11,292 nt of DNA, taken from assembly GCA_023398855.1 (NCBI GenBank), contig JAEWRS010000056.1:1-11292 (forward strand), in the 5' to 3' direction. The position numbers were made by a program, and so were the translations under genes. Source of the stretch: Bacillota bacterium (GTDB taxonomy: Bacteria > Bacillota > Clostridia > Lachnospirales > Lachnospiraceae). The notes beneath the pieces are model-generated. The model was not told where the DNA came from. It searched no databases and saw nothing but the letters and a program-made list of their open reading frames with translations. Positions 1-8,839 of this stretch are shown here, piece by piece; the stretch's first letter is position 1; each line of letters starts with the position of its first letter.

Positions 1-2019
<2,019 letters not shown>

Positions 2020-2054
2020 CCTCAATATATTTGAATGGAATATTGCGTCTGTCC

Positions 2055-2096
2055 AGCAGGCAGAGCCGCCGGGAAAACCCTGTGGCTCTGCCTGCT
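2055..2096 (+). terminator. Hairpin after lacZ, probable terminator
   Basis: A perfect 13-bp stem pairs AGCAGGCAGAGCC (2055-2067) with GGCTCTGCCTGCT (2084-2096). The loop can itself fold as GGG-AAAA-CCC. The stem begins 35 nt after the lacZ stop. The following T run is short (TTTAC), so termination could be weak or Rho-assisted. Nothing T-rich follows on the minus strand, so it does not look like a terminator for the convergent recombinase gene. Confidence 0.6.
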
Positions 2097-2123
2097 TTAC
2101 GCCGGTGGCCTGCTGTGATGTGA

Positions 2124-2726
2124 CTATAACTTTAATTTACTTTTTTTAATCATTGTCCGGAATTGACTGACAGTGATGCCCAGCTCTTTGCTGGCGGTTT
2201 CCAGCGTGTAAATTCGCTGCTGCCATTTTTCATAGACAGGATAAAACTCATCGGGGATGGGAGAAGGAAAACGCCCTAAATGCTTTCCCTGAGCTTTTGC
2301 AAGGGCGATCCCCTCTGCCTGACGCTGTTTGATATTTTCCCGTTCTGCCTGGGCCACATAGGATAAAAGCTGCAGGACGATGTCGGATATCAGGGTTCCT
2401 ATGAGGTCTTTATTTGTCCTTGTGTCCAGAATCGGCATGTCCAGGATCACAATGTCGGCTTTTTTTGCTTTGACAATTTCCCTCCACTCTTCCTGGATAT
2501 CATCGTAATTTCTACCCAGACGGTCAATGCTTTTAACTACAAGGACGTCCCCTTCTTTCAATTTTCTCTTTAGCTTTTGGTATTGTGGTCTGTTAAAATC
2601 CTTTCCTGATAATTTGTCGCAGAATATGTTCTTGTCAATAATTCCCCAGCGGAGAAGTTCGACCCGTTGCCTCTCTGTGTTTTGTTCTAATGAGGAGACT
2701 CTCATATATCCATAAAAACTTTTCAT
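2124..2726 (-). CDS. Serine recombinase, resolvase/DNA-invertase family
   Basis: Site-specific recombinase that cuts DNA at short dyad sites through a phosphoserine link, leaving 2-bp staggered ends, and inverts or excises the DNA between two sites. The 200 residues are the usual size of the small resolvase/invertase group. The N-terminal catalytic domain has YMRVSSLEQ with nucleophile S11, and IDRLGRN with catalytic R69 and R72. The long E helix reads AERENIKQRQAEGIALAKAQ (about 127-146) and is followed by GKHLGR. A C-terminal helix-turn-helix lies at about 172-197 (TLETASKELGITVSQFRT). The ATG is preceded by AGGAGG at 2735-2740 with 8-nt spacing. No transposase or terminal repeats accompany it, so it does not look like part of a transposon. 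The neighbouring inverted sites at 2907-2932 and 3035-3060 are its likely substrates (inference). Every catalytic residue checked is present. Resolvase versus invertase cannot be settled from the protein alone. Confidence 0.93.
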   Translation of the reverse strand: MKSFYGYMRVSSLEQNTERQRVELLRWGIIDKNIFCDKLSGKDFNRPQYQKLKRKLKEGDVLVVKSIDRLGRNYDDIQEEWREIVKAKKADIVILDMPILDTRTNKDLIGTLISDIVLQLLSYVAQAERENIKQRQAEGIALAKAQGKHLGRFPSPIPDEFYPVYEKWQQRIYTLETASKELGITVSQFRTMIKKSKLKL

Positions 2727-2853
2727 TTTAATAACCTCCTGTCACTCTTAATTATGGCATGAGGTTCATAGATTATTCTACTATAATTCGTATAAGGGAA
2801 ATGGCAGCCTTAGGCCAAAATATAAAAATGGAAACCGGATGAGCGAGAAAAGG

Positions 2854-2881
2854 TTGATTTAGCAGGGATTTTGTATACAAT
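2854..2881 (+). promoter_or_regulatory. Candidate rightward promoter outside the switch
   Basis: TTGATT (2854-2859), a 16-bp spacer and TACAAT (2876-2881) fit a sigma-A promoter with 4/6 and 5/6 matches. Transcription would start near 2888 and run through the palindromes toward the chemoreceptor gene. The -10 element overlaps the palindrome TTGTATACAA, and CCCAAATTTGGG sits at the predicted start, as an operator might. Confidence 0.35.
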
Positions 2882-2894
2882 TCCCAAATTTGGG
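2871..2894. repeat. Two adjacent short palindromes
   Basis: TTGTATACAA (2871-2880) and CCCAAATTTGGG (2883-2894) are perfect palindromes only 2 bp apart. They lie 8 bp left of the 34-bp palindrome. They overlap the candidate rightward promoter. They may be protein-binding sites for a regulator or accessory recombinase sites; neither half resembles the predicted crossover site. Confidence 0.4.
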
Positions 2895-2902
2895 GGATAA
2901 AT

Positions 2903-2936
2903 TATTTGATAAAAAGGTACACCTTTTTATCAAATA
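2903..2936. repeat. Left predicted recombinase crossover site (34-bp palindrome)
   Basis: A perfect 16-bp dyad around a 2-bp centre AC (2919-2920). The inner 26 bp (2907-2932) are TGATAAAAAGGT, AC, ACCTTTTTATCA. This is the 12+2+12 geometry of hix/gix-type serine-invertase sites. The 15 bases at 2911-2925 recur exactly, inverted, at 3042-3056. Assignment as a crossover site is inferred from geometry, the paired copy and the adjacent recombinase gene. Confidence 0.65.
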
Positions 2937-2961
2937 GAATCAGCACACGAATACCACGTAT

Positions 2962-2990
2962 ATTATAAGCAATATTTCGACAAAATACAA
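2962..2990 (-). promoter_or_regulatory. Promoter inside the predicted switch, facing the recombinase
   Basis: On the minus strand, TTGTAT (plus 2990-2985), a 17-bp spacer and a consensus TATAAT (plus 2967-2962). The start would be near 2955, giving a leader of about 230 nt before the recombinase ATG that contains the 34-bp palindrome. One Spo0A-box core (2976-2982) lies in the spacer and the other (2998-3004) lies just upstream of the -35. The plus-strand mirror is much weaker (TATTTT with no -35), so the promoter is directional. Confidence 0.5.
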
Positions 2991-3015
2991 CATTTTTTGT
3001 CGAAATACTGCTTAT
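2965..3015. promoter_or_regulatory. Inverted repeat with two Spo0A-box cores; possible rightward terminator
   Basis: Arms at 2965-2985 and 2995-3015 are 21 bp long with one mismatch (2972/3008) and a 9-nt loop. Each arm holds TTTTGTCGAAAT or its complement. The TGTCGAA core at 2998-3004 (plus) and 2976-2982 (minus) matches the known 0A-box core TGNCGAA. On the plus strand the stem is followed by TTTCTTT, so it could also act as a terminator ahead of the chemoreceptor gene. On the minus strand no T run follows. Spo0A binding is inferred from motif match only. Confidence 0.5.
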
Positions 3016-3034
3016 TTTCTTTACATTTTGCCAG

Positions 3035-3060
3035 TGATATTAAGGTGTACCTTTTTGCTA
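3035..3060. repeat. Right predicted recombinase crossover site
   Basis: TGATATTAAGGT, centre GT (3047-3048), ACCTTTTTGCTA. It is an imperfect 12+2+12 dyad. Against the left site read on the minus strand it shares AAGGTGTACCTTTTT exactly and TGATA further out, 20 of 22 bases over that stretch. The central dinucleotide is GT here and AC at the left site, so the two sites are in inverted orientation, which favours inversion over deletion. Confidence 0.6.
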
Positions 3061-3130
3061 TCAATAGAAAACCGGCTGCATGAAAGCCCGGAGAAAAATA
3101 TGGATTTACCATAAAGGAGGAGATGAAAAG

Positions 3131-5317
3131 GTGGAAGTAAGAGATACTGTACAAAAAAATGATGCGAGGAAGACACAGATGAAAATTGGTAGAGTGAACA
3201 GGCAGCAAAAAAAATACAGGAGAATTTCAGATAAAATTGCAATTGTGATCACAGCTGTATTGCTGGTGGTGTTTGGAGTGTTAAGTGTGGTAACTGTACG
3301 GCTGTCCGGTCATGCAACCAGCATTGCTGTCCGGTCAGAGCTTACCAATCTGGCCCACGCAAATGGAAACCAGGTGCAGGCGATTCTGGATTCCGCATCA
3401 AAACAGGCATCAGCCATGCTAGACTACCTTGTAAATGCGCATGACGAGGGAAAAGCGGTTATCTCATCTGCGGAGGAGGGGAAAGTAAAAAGTGCGGTAT
3501 ATCACAAAGAAATGTCTGATCTAAGTGTTGAAGTGGAGAATTATCTGATCAACAGCATGTGTTCTGCCGTTGTGTCTGACGAGGATATTATAGGTTTTGG
3601 TATTTTCTTTGAACCAGGCAAGTACGACGATAGGATACAGGATTATGGGTTTTATGTAAACAAGGAGGCTGCGGCTCATCGGTCAGTAAAGCCCTTTGGA
3701 ACATACAGTGATTACAGCCAGCAGGAATATTATAAGCCTGCCAAGGAGACCAAAAAACCTTATTTCACAAAGCCCGGACAGCATGAAGGTCTAACCACAA
3801 TCACTGCGGTATATCCAATTTTATATAAGGATGAGTTTCAGGGAGTAATTGTGGCAGATATTGACGTTGGACATTTTAACAAGATAACCACATCTTCTGA
3901 GGAGTACAAGACCCTTTCCGTAAGTATATTCACGGATGATTTTACAACGGTTTATGACAGTGGATCTGAGGATACCATTGGCATTCATCTTTCTGAGCTG
4001 ATGGATGGGGAGAATGCGAAAAAAGTCACAGACGGAGCGGCCGGAGGAAAGGCATTTACATGTACCACTGTCCGTGACGGAGGACATAAAGTATCCCGGT
4101 TTTTCTATCCCATTGACGTGGAAGGAACCCATTGGTGGGCACAGACCGTTTTGGACACTTCTGACTTAAATAAAGACATTAACCTTTTAACGGCAACGAT
4201 TGGAATTGTTTCCATACTGTCTATGGTGGCTGTTGTAGCCATTGTCATAATCGTACTCAGAAAAGTGTTAAAGCCCATCAACGGTGTGGTTTCTGCTGCA
4301 TCTGAAATTGCAGCAGGAAATCTTTCGATACAGATGGATACAAAAAGCAATGATGAGATCGGGGTTCTTTCCAGTGCCTTTATGGAGATGGGGGATAATT
4401 TAAAGGCAATTATTCTTGACATAAAATATTTACTGGGAGAAATGAGCGAAGGAGATTTCAGGACCGATACGCAATACGAAGAAAAATACATAGGGGATTA
4501 TCAGGAGATACTGACTGCCATGCGGGCAATACGCCGTAATTTGAGCAATACTCTTATAGAAATAAACTCTGCTTCTGACCAGGTATCCGCGGGAGCCGGG
4601 CAGGTATCAGACAGTGCTCAGGACTTAAGTCAGGGGGCAGCGGAACAGGCAAGCTCTGTAGAAGAGCTTACGGCTACCATAACCGAAATCTCTGAAAGGA
4701 TCAGAGATAATGCAGATAATGCCCGGCAGGCAAGTCAGTTGTCAGGGGAAGCTGGTGGAGAGGTTGAAGAAAGCAGCCATCATATGCAGCAGCTGATGAG
4801 CGCCATGGAGGAGATTACCAATACCTCCCGGGAGATTGGAAAAATCATCAAAACCATTGATGAGATTGCATTTCAAACTAATATCCTGGCTTTAAATGCA
4901 GCGGTGGAAGCGGCTCGGGCAGGTGAGGCTGGCAAAGGGTTTTCCGTTGTTGCAGACGAGGTTCGCAGCCTTGCAGGAAAATCGGCGGAAGCAGCAAAGA
5001 ATACCACAGCATTGATCGAGAACACCGTAGAGGCAATACAAAACGGCAGGAGTCTGGCTGATCAGGCAGCTCAGTCTCTAAAGGAGGTTGTGGATACGAC
5101 CAGAGATGTGAATGAGAGGGTTGGGCAGATAGCAAAGGCCTCAGAGGAAGAATCCTATGCGGTCACGCAGATTGCAGCAGGAATTGAGCAGATTTCGGCG
5201 GTGGTGCAGACCAATTCAGCCACCTCGGAAGAGAGTGCTGCGGCAAGTGAAGAGCTTTCCGGACAAGCAAACATGCTAAAGTCTCTGGTGAACCGTTTCC
5301 GGTTGAGAGAGGAGTAA
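3131..5317 (+). CDS. Methyl-accepting chemotaxis protein (transmembrane chemoreceptor)
   Basis: Membrane receptor that senses an extracellular ligand and controls the CheA/CheW array. I chose the GTG at 3131 (728 aa): AAAGGAGG at 3113-3120 lies 10 nt upstream. The longer ATG start at 3080 has no ribosome site and its extension would merely encode the Shine-Dalgarno. Order: basic cytoplasmic N-tail (1-35), TM1 about 36-58, extracellular sensor about 59-350 (dCache-like, by size and the [19 protein letters not shown] pattern), TM2 about 352-376, HAMP about 377-430, a HAMP-like linker, then the coiled-coil signalling domain. Its hairpin tip runs about 577-625 ([20 protein letters not shown], followed by the [12 protein letters not shown] region). 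No C-terminal CheR-tethering pentapeptide is seen. The ligand is unknown. Expression may depend on the upstream predicted switch (inference). After the stop there is only a weak 13-nt palindrome (5338-5350), not a clear terminator. Confidence 0.93.
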   Translation: MEVRDTVQKNDARKTQMKIGRVNRQQKKYRRISDKIAIVITAVLLVVFGVLSVVTVRLSGHATSIAVRSELTNLAHANGNQVQAILDSASKQASAMLDYLVNAHDEGKAVISSAEEGKVKSAVYHKEMSDLSVEVENYLINSMCSAVVSDEDIIGFGIFFEPGKYDDRIQDYGFYVNKEAAAHRSVKPFGTYSDYSQQEYYKPAKETKKPYFTKPGQHEGLTTITAVYPILYKDEFQGVIVADIDVGHFNKITTSSEEYKTLSVSIFTDDFTTVYDSGSEDTIGIHLSELMDGENAKKVTDGAAGGKAFTCTTVRDGGHKVSRFFYPIDVEGTHWWAQTVLDTSDLNKDINLLTATIGIVSILSMVAVVAIVIIVLRKVLKPINGVVSAASEIAAGNLSIQMDTKSNDEIGVLSSAFMEMGDNLKAIILDIKYLLGEMSEGDFRTDTQYEEKYIGDYQEILTAMRAIRRNLSNTLIEINSASDQVSAGAGQVSDSAQDLSQGAAEQASSVEELTATITEISERIRDNADNARQASQLSGEAGGEVEESSHHMQQLMSAMEEITNTSREIGKIIKTIDEIAFQTNILALNAAVEAARAGEAGKGFSVVADEVRSLAGKSAEAAKNTTALIENTVEAIQNGRSLADQAAQSLKEVVDTTRDVNERVGQIAKASEEESYAVTQIAAGIEQISAVVQTNSATSEESAAASEELSGQANMLKSLVNRFRLREE

Positions 5318-5362
5318 AGCCCATGGGTTCCTGCCAGTCCAGAATCTGGAATAATTTAAGGC

Positions 5363-5391
5363 TTCATCCTTGTGTCCATGTATGATATAAT
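5363..5391 (+). promoter_or_regulatory. Extended -10 promoter of the PRD regulator gene
   Basis: TGATATAAT (5383-5391) is a perfect extended -10. A weak -35 (TTCATC, 5363-5368) sits 17 bp upstream. The start would be near 5398, giving a leader of about 45 nt to the ATG at 5442. This supports the regulator being transcribed separately from the chemoreceptor. Confidence 0.55.
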
Positions 5392-5441
5392 GTGACGAAA
5401 TAATTGATATGGCCGTTATATTTGTTCATGGAGGGGTGCCA

Positions 5442-7295
5442 ATGACATCGAGACAAAAAAGAATTCTGGATATGCTGGCGGGTCATGAATTTCTCACTTC
5501 CCAGAAAATTGCCGCCTTGCTTCACGTAAGTGACAGGACAGTCAGAAATGATATCAGGGAGATCAATGCAGAGTTAGGGTCAGAGGGAATTCTGTCTCGA
5601 ATGGGACAGGGGTATTACCGGGGAGATCAGGGGCTGGATCGTGGCGAAGTATCTTCCTGTCTGGAGTCTGAGGAGGATTTGAAACGAGAGATCGTCCGAA
5701 GAGTTTTATTTGAAAAGAAAGTGCCGTACCTGGATCTGGCAGATGAACTTTATATCAGTGATTCCATGGTTGCCAAGCTGGTGGGGCAGATCAACCGGAG
5801 TATGGAGCGCCGGTGCATCAGAGGCAGAATATGCAAGAAAAACGGTTTTTTGGCAATGGAGCTTTCCGAAAGGGAAAAACGTGATTATTACAGCTATTAT
5901 GCAATGATAAGCAATTTGAACCAGTATTTTGACCTGGGAACCTATCAGCCGTTTTTTAAATACGTGGATATTATGGAATGGAAGGATTTGATTTTAAAAA
6001 GCAGCATTTATAAGGAAAACCGGTTCTATGATACAACCGTTGTCCGTCTGATCATCACCACAGCAGTCATTGCGGAGAGGATAGCGGCTGGTTATGTACT
6101 GGAAGAAGATTATGAGGAAGAGTCTCCCTGTGATGAAACAGACAGTATCATGGGAATTCTTACAGGAATCAGGGACATGCTTGGCATATCTTTGCCCCCT
6201 GATGAAATCCAGTATTTACGTAAGCTGTTCTGCAATGATTTTTATTATGCAAAGGAAGAAGGAAGCAAGGCAAATACCATTCTTTCCAGGATACTCATTG
6301 AAATAAATATGGAATATGGCTTTGATTTCAGCGGGGACCAGGAGATTCAAAAGGAGTTGGAGGCCCAATTAGATGGCCTTCTCCAGCGCAACAAAAATAA
6401 ACAGTATCTGATTAATCCTGTACTTCCCCAGGTCAAATCCCGGTATCCACTGGAATATGATATCAGCATTTTCTTTGCAGACCGGTTTAAAAGGATTACT
6501 GGTGTGGAGATCAGTGAATATGAGATCGGGATGATCACCGTTCATTTCATCCGGGCAATGGAAACTAATCTGGGCAGGATGGAAAAAAAGGTAGCCCTTA
6601 TTAATCCCCTTGGGAAACAGATTACCGAGTTAATGGTCAAAAGACTCTCCGAGATCGGGGAGTGCAGGTTAAAGATTGCCTGTCACTATTCTATTTTCCA
6701 CTATCCCCAGGACCTGCCAGGGGATATCATTGCAGTGCTGACAACAATTCCCCTGCCTGCAGCGCCCGAAGGCTCTCCCGTAATTCTCTGCAGAAATTTC
6801 CTGGATTATCAAGAAAAGGGAAAGCTTATGGCTGCTGTACGGGAAAATCAGGTGACCAGTATTAAAACGTATTTTAAAACATTATTCAAGTCCTCCTTAT
6901 TCTTTACGGATATGGATTTTAGCTCAAAGGAGGATGTGCTTGCCTTTATGAGCAAGACCCTTTATGAGCAAGGCTATGTTGGCGATGATTTTTTTGAAAG
7001 TGTCATGCAGCGGGAGGCGATCGCCCCTACTGCCTTTGAACCTGGATTTGCCTTTGCTCATGCAATGGAAAATAGTGCGGAGCGAACGGCTGTTTGTATC
7101 TGCATATTAAAGAACAAGCTGCCTTGGGGAGAATATAATGTAAAGATCATTTTCTTATTTGCTTTAGCAGCTACCTGGAACCACACCATTATTCCGGTAT
7201 ACAATGTGATGATCCACAATTTATTTAAGGCAAATACGATTCATAAGCTGGCTAAAATCAATGACTGCAGTAAATTTATGGACTTACTAATCTAA
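5442..7295 (+). CDS. PRD/PTS-domain transcriptional activator (MtlR/LicR-type)
   Basis: Probable activator of the adjacent beta-glucoside PTS operon, with activity set by PTS phosphorylation. I chose the ATG at 5442 (617 aa), which has GGAGGGG at 5430-5436; an in-frame ATG at 5409 lacks a ribosome site and lies only about 11 nt after the predicted transcription start. Order: DeoR-type HTH (about 3-45, with TSQKIAALLHVSDRTVRNDI), second HTH (about 86-125), PRD1 (about 180-280), PRD2 (about 295-380, with H368 in ITVHFIRA), EIIB-like domain (about 384-470), EIIA-like domain (about 480-617, with H540 in FAFAHAME). The EIIB-like domain has N388 where family members usually carry the phosphorylated Cys, and PRD1 appears to lack its histidines, leaving H368 and H540 as the evident phosphorylation sites. 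The architecture is clear; the target operon is inferred from position. Confidence 0.9.
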   Translation: MTSRQKRILDMLAGHEFLTSQKIAALLHVSDRTVRNDIREINAELGSEGILSRMGQGYYRGDQGLDRGEVSSCLESEEDLKREIVRRVLFEKKVPYLDLADELYISDSMVAKLVGQINRSMERRCIRGRICKKNGFLAMELSEREKRDYYSYYAMISNLNQYFDLGTYQPFFKYVDIMEWKDLILKSSIYKENRFYDTTVVRLIITTAVIAERIAAGYVLEEDYEEESPCDETDSIMGILTGIRDMLGISLPPDEIQYLRKLFCNDFYYAKEEGSKANTILSRILIEINMEYGFDFSGDQEIQKELEAQLDGLLQRNKNKQYLINPVLPQVKSRYPLEYDISIFFADRFKRITGVEISEYEIGMITVHFIRAMETNLGRMEKKVALINPLGKQITELMVKRLSEIGECRLKIACHYSIFHYPQDLPGDIIAVLTTIPLPAAPEGSPVILCRNFLDYQEKGKLMAAVRENQVTSIKTYFKTLFKSSLFFTDMDFSSKEDVLAFMSKTLYEQGYVGDDFFESVMQREAIAPTAFEPGFAFAHAMENSAERTAVCICILKNKLPWGEYNVKIIFLFALAATWNHTIIPVYNVMIHNLFKANTIHKLAKINDCSKFMDLLI

Positions 7296-7313
7296 AAAAG
7301 TTCTTCTTCGTAT

Positions 7314-7369
7314 AATAAAATCTGATTTTTCCGTTACATAGCGGAAAAATCAGATTTTATTTTATTTGT
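7314..7369 (+). terminator. Terminator of the PRD regulator gene (20-bp perfect stem)
   Basis: A perfect 20-bp stem at 7314-7333 and 7342-7361 encloses an 8-nt loop (TTACATAG). The right arm runs into TTTTATTTTATTTG. It begins 18 nt after the regulator stop codon. The left arm starts with AATAAAA, so it could also stop transcription from the other strand. Its right edge touches the promoter of the next gene, so the repeat might double as an operator. Confidence 0.8.
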
Positions 7370-7384
7370 CCCTATTGCTATAAT
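7356..7384 (+). promoter_or_regulatory. Extended -10 promoter of the beta-glucoside PTS operon
   Basis: TGCTATAAT (7376-7384) is a perfect extended -10. The hexamer 17 bp upstream, TTTATT (7356-7361), is a poor -35 and lies in the terminator's right arm. A weak -35 is what one expects at an activator-dependent promoter. The start would be near 7391, followed by AGGAGG at 7401-7406. I see no clear CcpA cre site in this gap. Confidence 0.6.
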
Positions 7385-7414
7385 GAGGGCAGAAAAATAC
7401 AGGAGGAGAAAAAA

Positions 7415-8839
7415 TTGAAAAGATTTTTATGGGGAGGAGCAACGGCCTCCTATCAATGCGAGGGCGGCTTCCGGGAAGGAAACAGGGTTCCCTCTAACTG
7501 GGATAAATACTTACATGATAATGGTCTGGAAAACGGCAATGTGGCCAGTGACCATTATCACCGTTATGAAGAGGACATCAGGCTGATGAAGGAGGGAGGG
7601 CAAAACAGTTACCGTTTTTCCATTGCCTGGCCCAGAATCATTTCCAACAACAAGGGAGAGGTGAATGAAGAAGGTATTGCATTTTATAACCGTCTGATCG
7701 ATACCTGCCTTTCCAATGGAATTGTTCCCATGGTGACGATTTTTCACTGGGATCTTCCTCAGTATCTGGAAGAGGAGGGAGGATGGCTGAACCGGGAAAT
7801 CTGTGATGCATATACCCACTATGCCAAAGTATGCTTTGACCGGTTCGGGGACAGAGTAAAGCTGTGGACGACCTTTAATGAACCCAGATATTACACCTTC
7901 AGCGGTTATTTGATTGGCAACTATCCCCCTGGTCATCAGGATCTTCAGGAGACGGTAACAGCTTCTTATTACATGATGCTGGCATCTGCCATGGCTGTAA
8001 AGGCATACAGGGAGGGCAGTTATGACGGACAGATCGGAATTGTTCATTCCTTTTCACCGGTATATGGGGTGGATATGTCGGTAAAGACCCAGATTGCCAT
8101 GAGGTATGCAGAGAATTTCTACAATAACTGGATTCTGGATGTGGCGGCCCTTGGAGAGATTCCCGGAGATTTGCTGGACAAGCTGTCAGAACGCTGCGAT
8201 TTAACCATGATTCTGCCAGAAGATCTGGAGCTCATGCATAGGTATACAGTGGATTTTCTGGGATTAAACTATTACGCCAGAGTGATGATCAAACCTTATG
8301 AAGCAGGGGAAACAAGTCTGATTGTCAATAATAAGGGAAGCCAGGAAAAGGGCACATCCCAAACAATCATAAAGGGCTGGTTTGAACAGGTAAGGCCAAA
8401 GGAAAGCCTGTACACAGAATGGGATACCGAGATATTCCCCCAGGGCCTTTATGAAGGGATTCGCCGCTGCTGGGTAAAATACCGCCTGCCCATTTACATC
8501 ACGGAAAACGGCATCGGACTTTATGAAGATGCAGGGGCAGAACAGATTGATGACAGGGAAAGAATCAGTTTTATGAACCAGCATATTGGAGCTGTTCTCA
8601 ATGCCAGGGAAAAGGGCTGTGATGTAAGGGGATATTATACATGGTCACCCTTTGACTTATACTCCTGGAAAAACGGGACAGAGAAGCGATATGGACTGGT
8701 TGCTGTTGACTATGAAAACGGTCTGGTACGCAAGCCCAAAAAGAGCTATGAGTGGTACAAAGAAGTAATTGAGTCAGAGGGGAATTTAATCAGCAGAGAA
8801 CAATATGAGGAGGTGTCTTATGGGAATACAATCAATTAG
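7415..8839 (+). CDS. 6-phospho-beta-glucosidase, GH1
   Basis: Cytoplasmic enzyme that splits the phosphorylated beta-glucoside delivered by the PTS into glucose 6-phosphate and an aglycone or sugar. The start is a TTG, with AGGAGG 8 nt upstream; the protein begins with KRFLWGGATASYQCEGG, the normal GH1 N-terminus, so it is full length (474 aa). Acid/base E156 is in TTFNEP and nucleophile E364 in YITENG. S417, K424 and Y426 (DLYSWKNGTEKRYG) have the same spacing as the phosphate-binding Ser428, Lys435 and Tyr437 of lactococcal 6-phospho-beta-galactosidase, so a 6-phospho substrate is well supported. Glucoside rather than galactoside is inferred from the cellobiose-type PTS context. It is first in the operon, and its last 20 bp overlap the EIIC gene. 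Confidence 0.92.
   Translation: MKRFLWGGATASYQCEGGFREGNRVPSNWDKYLHDNGLENGNVASDHYHRYEEDIRLMKEGGQNSYRFSIAWPRIISNNKGEVNEEGIAFYNRLIDTCLSNGIVPMVTIFHWDLPQYLEEEGGWLNREICDAYTHYAKVCFDRFGDRVKLWTTFNEPRYYTFSGYLIGNYPPGHQDLQETVTASYYMMLASAMAVKAYREGSYDGQIGIVHSFSPVYGVDMSVKTQIAMRYAENFYNNWILDVAALGEIPGDLLDKLSERCDLTMILPEDLELMHRYTVDFLGLNYYARVMIKPYEAGETSLIVNNKGSQEKGTSQTIIKGWFEQVRPKESLYTEWDTEIFPQGLYEGIRRCWVKYRLPIYITENGIGLYEDAGAEQIDDRERISFMNQHIGAVLNAREKGCDVRGYYTWSPFDLYSWKNGTEKRYGLVAVDYENGLVRKPKKSYEWYKEVIESEGNLISREQYEEVSYGNTIN

Larger units (their letters stand above)
2921..3046. other. Predicted invertible DNA segment (about 126 bp)
   Basis: The segment lies between the two inverted predicted crossover sites, next to a serine recombinase gene and upstream of a chemoreceptor gene. 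It contains a promoter pointing left (TATAAT at 2962-2967, minus strand) and a 21-bp-arm inverted repeat with two Spo0A-box cores. As written, the promoter faces the recombinase, and the hairpin followed by TTTCTTT faces the chemoreceptor. If inverted, the promoter would lie at about 3000-3028, with a leader of roughly 120 nt before the chemoreceptor start, and the T-rich tail would be lost from that direction. No ORF of note is present. Inversion itself is not shown by a single sequence. Confidence 0.5.

Noticed and set aside
2124..3060. Recombinase as part of an insertion sequence or IS607-like element
   Set aside because: The catalytic domain is N-terminal with a C-terminal HTH (IS607 enzymes have the reverse order), and there is no TnpB, transposase, terminal repeat or target duplication.
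5338..5350. TCCAGAATCTGGA as a terminator of the chemoreceptor gene
   Set aside because: The stem is too short and no T run follows.
5393..5399. TGACGAA as a third Spo0A box at the PRD regulator promoter
   Set aside because: The 7-base degenerate core is expected several times by chance in this length, and the extended context is not matched.
7311..7316. TATAAT as an additional promoter -10
   Set aside because: There is no -35 or extended element, and it overlaps the foot of the terminator stem.
7511..8047. 178-codon open frame on the minus strand inside the GH1 gene
   Set aside because: It is a shadow of a strongly conserved gene, with no ribosome site or recognisable domain.
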